In this document: positions 61,301-64,000 of the stretch, one piece after another
Numbering within the stretch: the first letter of the stretch is position 1
Layout of the letters: each line of letters begins with the position of its first letter
NCBI GenBank assembly: GCA_916700875.1
Contig: CAKAKS010000067.1
Span: 8,273,591-8,337,590 of the forward strand
Direction: 5' to 3'
Source of the DNA: Sebastes aleutianus
Lineage: Eukaryota; Chordata; Actinopteri; Perciformes; Sebastidae
Length of the DNA stretch: 64,000 nt
Made by a program: the position numbers and the translations under genes
The notes under the pieces: model-generated
The model's database searches: none
What the model was told of the DNA's origin: nothing
The model's input: the letters and a program-made list of their open reading frames with translations, nothing else

Positions 61301-63803
61301 TTTGCCCAGAGGAAGGTTCCTTCACTGGAGCAGAGCCTCCTCCTCCTCCTGCAGCTGAAACACAAGAACACCAGATAAATAAAGAAGCAGATACAACAGG
61401 TTTCTGTCCAGTTAAACTAGTTACTTATTTTATTGGAGCTACTGATGATACATTTCCTCCTTTACATTCCCTTCCTGGAAGATCCTGTGTGACTTCTTTT
61501 GGGTTTCTAGACCCAATTCTTCTCATGTCTTTACTTCATTAAAATACTGTATAATCCAGAGTTTGTGTTGGAAACAAAACATTTCAAATAGGTCTGCAGT
61601 TTCCCAACAAGTTGCTGCTTTTGTTATTTAGGATTGATCATAAGTCACCTGCAAAACTACATCTGCTTTTTCAATGTCTTTTTTGCATAATTTATTTCTG
61701 ATCACTTCACATTAGTGTTTTATACATGTTTCTTTTAATCTTAATATTACTCTAAGTATCAAAGAAGCCAAATCAGTACACCTCTTTAAAAAGCATCTCA
61801 AAACCCATTTGTTTTCAATAGGGCGGTCAAAGTTAACAATAATAACGCGTTAACATACATTTGTTTTAACGCCACTAATTTCTTTTACGGACAATGTAAC
61901 TTGCGATTTTTAGGTTAAAGCAGGCTCAGTTTTCAAGCTATGAATATACTGATTATGAAACTAGAAAACTTAAGGAATCCATTGGTACCAACCATGTCAT
62001 ACTTACGTACGTGTCGCGAAGGAGGTTAAATAACCCTCCAAGCTTGTGCAAAATTTTGGCGAGGAAAAACTGTCATGGTCATTTTCAAAGGGGTCCTTTG
62101 ACCTCTGACCTCAAGATATGTGAATGAAAATGGGTTCTATGGGTACCCACGAGTCTCCCCTTTACAGACATTCCCACTTTATGATAATCACATGCAGTTT
62201 GGGGCAAGTCATAGTCAAGTCAGCACACTGACACACTGACAGCTGTTGTTGCCTGTTGGGCTGCAGTTTGCCATGTTATGATTTGAGCATATTTTTTTAT
62301 GCTAAATACAGTACCTGTGAGGGTTTCTGGACAATATTTGTTATTGTTTTGTGTTGTTAATTGATTTCCAATAGTAAATATATACATACATTTACATAAA
62401 GCAGCATATTTGCCCACTCCCATGTTGATAAGAGTATTAAATACTTGACAAATCTCCCTCCTAATCATGGACAATCATGCGATAAAATAGCCCTAGTTTT
62501 CAATTTCTCTATTTCTCTTCTGTCTCTTATATTCCCCCCTTTCCATCACCTTGAAACTTCTGAGCTGTATAAATTAAGTCTGCTTGGTTGTGTGTTATAC
62601 ACTTATTCCACGTTATACCGGTGTTCCTCACCCTGTCCTGGAGACGGAGGAAGGCCGCTCAGGTCGACCGCTTGTCCTTTCTCCAGCGCCTCAATCACCA
62701 CATCGAACCTCTGCGCCAAAAAAATACAACAAACCCAAACTCTCATCAGACATAATGATGGTCTTTGTTTACTTCCAAATCGTTGGCATGTTTCACATAC
62801 TTGAGAGAGAAATGCTGCAGTCAGAATATATACAGCAACAGGCTCAGACCACACACTGCACAAATAAGGATGTGGAACTGTATGTTAGCATTTTAAGATT
62901 TATGAGACATAAAAAACATCTAAATTGGTTTAGTTTCATGACTGATGTCTGGTCTATGAACTGAAGACAAGATGTTGATAGAAATTAAAGTACAAGAGCA
63001 TAATTCTGAACAGGAACAAGAAAAAATAAAAATTTGATTTTTGTCTTTAGCAATAATCCTGCAAAGCATCAGGTTAAAAAAAACACAGTGTCTATTGTCA
63101 CAAATGCAGCTGCTGCTACATTCCTACAGCAGAAACTTGCTCTGCTTAGCAAAATAGTTTGAATGTTTTCTTCCAGTTGCAGCAGAAACAGAAGGCTTTA
63201 TTATGTAAATTTAGCATGTAGTGATAGAGAGGTACATTCAAGACTGAATAATAACAATAATAGCTCAGCAACTGTATATTATTTAATCATAAAGGAAGAC
63301 AATAGTGATGTACCCTGCTGATATTGTATGTTATCAAGAATTTCATCAAGTTTGTAAAAAGCATTGAATCATTTTATTTGGCTCAAAATAAATATTTTTT
63401 ATTTTGAAATTTCAAAAACAAAAACCCTCCAGATTCTACAAGGACGTTGTCAGGTTACACATTAGTCTACTTTTCATCTCTTAAGCACATTTCCCTCACA
63501 CCGTAATTTCCTAACACCACGTTGAAACAATTATTCACTGAGAATAAAATGCTTGCACACAAGAGAGAAAACCTATTTTTAGGAGATTCAAATTTATACA
63601 AAACACTGCCAAAACAAATTTCTGCACGGAGGACACTGTCCATGTTTTAAACAAATCACTCAGGGTTGTGGTCTCTTTACTCACCTTGCTGGTCTTGAAG
63701 TAATCCCTAGCTTGCTCCACATCTCCCTGCTTCTTGGCTCTCAGAGCTGCCATCTTGTACTCTTTCTGCCGCTCCAAAAGCAACGCCTTGGTTGCCTCGT
63801 TCG
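50980..63803 (-). CDS. cc2d1b: Coiled-coil and C2 domain-containing 1B (cc2d1b), 3' portion of the gene
   Basis: Seventeen minus-strand exons encode 585 aa in one joined frame: 63685-63803, 62632-62710, 61265-61348, 60315-60460, 58925-58997, 58521-58666, 58312-58441, 57164-57336, 56332-56457, 55570-55628, 54369-54485, 53721-53794, 53201-53259, 53028-53079, 52141-52240, 51236-51326 and 50980-51111. Three DM14 repeats are visible: LLLERQKEYKMAALRAKKQG; LEQRRAKYVEASNQAKASGD; and FLEGRKKQYMKAALQAKQKN. Each ends in a VDLSGLPPSP- or VNFDELPVPP-type strand. A C2 domain follows (from about MVVVIVKGMNLPAPTG, through DLDAYVKFDFPYPS and NRNHRGFRRVVTSKG). Human CC2D1B has four DM14 repeats, so the first and the N-terminus lie beyond 64000. 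CC2D1/Lgd proteins bind the ESCRT-III subunit CHMP4 and act in endosomal sorting. Position beside zfyve9 favours 1B over 1A. Confidence 0.92.
54262..54288. repeat. (TA)n microsatellite
   Basis: A short pure TA run in a cc2d1b intron. Confidence 0.85.
54489..54530. repeat. (CACACG)n-like microsatellite
   Basis: Mixed GCACGCACACAC units directly upstream (gene sense) of the acceptor for the cc2d1b exon at 54369-54485. On the gene strand it reads GT-rich where a pyrimidine tract is expected. Confidence 0.8.
54622..55168 (-). mobile_element. hAT-type MITE family A, copy 7 (inverted)
   Basis: It starts TAGGGCTGTCAAAGTTAACG and ends GATTGACAGCCCTA, opposite to copies 1-6. The flanks ATTTTAAC (54614-54621) and ATTTTAAG (55169-55176) match at 7 of 8 bases. 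It is somewhat shorter than the full unit because of internal deletions. Confidence 0.85.
55265..55358. repeat. Compound (TCAG)n-(TCAA)n microsatellite
   Basis: About eight TCAG units switch cleanly to about fifteen TCAA units. It lies in a cc2d1b intron. The repeats are contiguous, so this is not a CRISPR-like array. Confidence 0.95.
56945..57165. repeat. TATGAC-rich minisatellite with a tRNA-like SINE fragment
   Basis: Repeated ATGACATACTATACTATGAC-type units flank a 55-base piece (about 57055-57110). That piece, GGGTGGCTGTAGAGCAGGTC then CCACCAATCGGAAGGTCAGT, resembles the tRNA-related body of a fish SINE. It ends at the donor of the cc2d1b exon at 57164. Confidence 0.5.
57593..57866 (-). 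mobile_element. hAT-type MITE family A, copy 8 (inverted, internally deleted)
   Basis: Both termini are kept (TAGGGTTGTCAAAGTTAA and GATTGACAGTCCTA) but about 450 bases of the interior are missing. The flanks TTATTTTC and CTATCTTC share six of eight bases. Confidence 0.8.
57870..58110. repeat. Dispersed repeat family B fragment
   Basis: It contains CTTGTTTTGTCTGACT, AACTAAAGATATTCAGTTTA and GATTAATCG-type motifs shared with 14096-14745. It directly follows MITE copy 8. Confidence 0.45.
59201..59928 (+). mobile_element. hAT-type MITE family A, copy 9
   Basis: Complete, with the first base changed (CAGGGCTGTCAATCGATT) and right end TTTGGCAGCCCTA. Perfect 8-bp target duplications TTATATTT (59193-59200 and 59929-59936) flank it. 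It lies in a cc2d1b intron. Confidence 0.9.
60585..60870. repeat. Dispersed repeat family C, copy 2
   Basis: It shares AAGCTAAATGCTAACA, GGATCACCAAAGT, TTCCATGGCAATACA and GTAGTTGTTGAGATATTTCA with 17755-18110. The 60-aa ORF across its right end is not a gene. Confidence 0.55.
61819..62495 (-). mobile_element. hAT-type MITE family A, copy 10 (inverted)
   Basis: It starts TAGGGCGGTCAAAGTTAAC and ends in a shortened terminus AAAATAGCCCTA. Perfect target duplications GTTTTCAA (61811-61818 and 62496-62503) flank it, so the shortened right end was still moved or was lost afterwards. Confidence 0.88.
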
Positions 63804-64000
63804 CTGTGGATTCACGAGGACAGAAACGCAGAACAGTTACCACAATGAAAGGGCGTCATTCATCCCACATTGAGAAGCTCACAACGTGTGCACTGTATGC
63901 AAAGTGTGCTGGAATACAGGATGGGAAATCAAAATGAAAGATAAAAGTAATAAAACAAAATTGACTTGTGGATTATTAAACCTAATGCACTAATATTTAA

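Overview
This window is vertebrate nuclear DNA, almost certainly from a ray-finned (percomorph-like) fish. The evidence is split genes with GT-AG introns, AT-rich introns, many microsatellites, and a high density of short non-autonomous DNA transposons of kinds familiar from teleosts. Exon translations align closely with vertebrate proteins as I remember them. No database search was run, so names rest on recalled family sequences plus gene order.

Layout, left to right. (1) At 1201-1300, minus strand, is a signal-peptide exon that fits exon 1 of txndc12 (ERp18/ERp19); the rest of that gene lies off the left edge. (2) At 2340-7190, plus strand, is a complete btf3l4 gene (158 aa, five coding exons), a beta-NAC-type ribosome-associated factor. 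(3) At 11.5-48.3 kb, plus strand, is a complete zfyve9 (SARA) gene: a non-coding first exon, a 12 kb first intron, 17 coding exons between 23904 and 44485 (1205 aa) and a probable long 3' UTR. SARA is the FYVE-domain endosomal anchor for receptor-activated Smads. (4) At 50.98-63.80 kb, minus strand, are the last 17 coding exons of cc2d1b (585 aa seen), with three DM14 repeats and the C2 domain; its 5' part lies off the right edge. zfyve9 and cc2d1b are tail to tail, and txndc12 and btf3l4 are head to head. As I recall it, human 1p32 has the same order and orientation.

The rest is introns and spacers filled with repeats. The dominant one is a roughly 0.7 kb hAT-type MITE family (termini TAGGGCTGTCAA / TTGACAGCCCTA), with ten full or partial copies in both orientations; several keep perfect 8-bp target duplications. 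There are also a TTA-flanked Harbinger-like element with a second element nested inside it, two elements with TTAA at their ends, a 17-bp-TIR GC-rich MITE, LINE 3'-end remnants, local segmental duplications and several microsatellites.

The genes are not an operon or a single pathway: they are four housekeeping or trafficking genes in an old syntenic block. I see no CRISPR array, defence system, viral gene or novel multi-gene system. The best leads are possible upstream-ORF control of SARA, one SARA intron that is open and in frame, a 19-bp perfect hairpin just after the SARA stop codon, unfolded-protein-response-like motifs at the txndc12 promoter, and the evidence for hAT MITE mobility.
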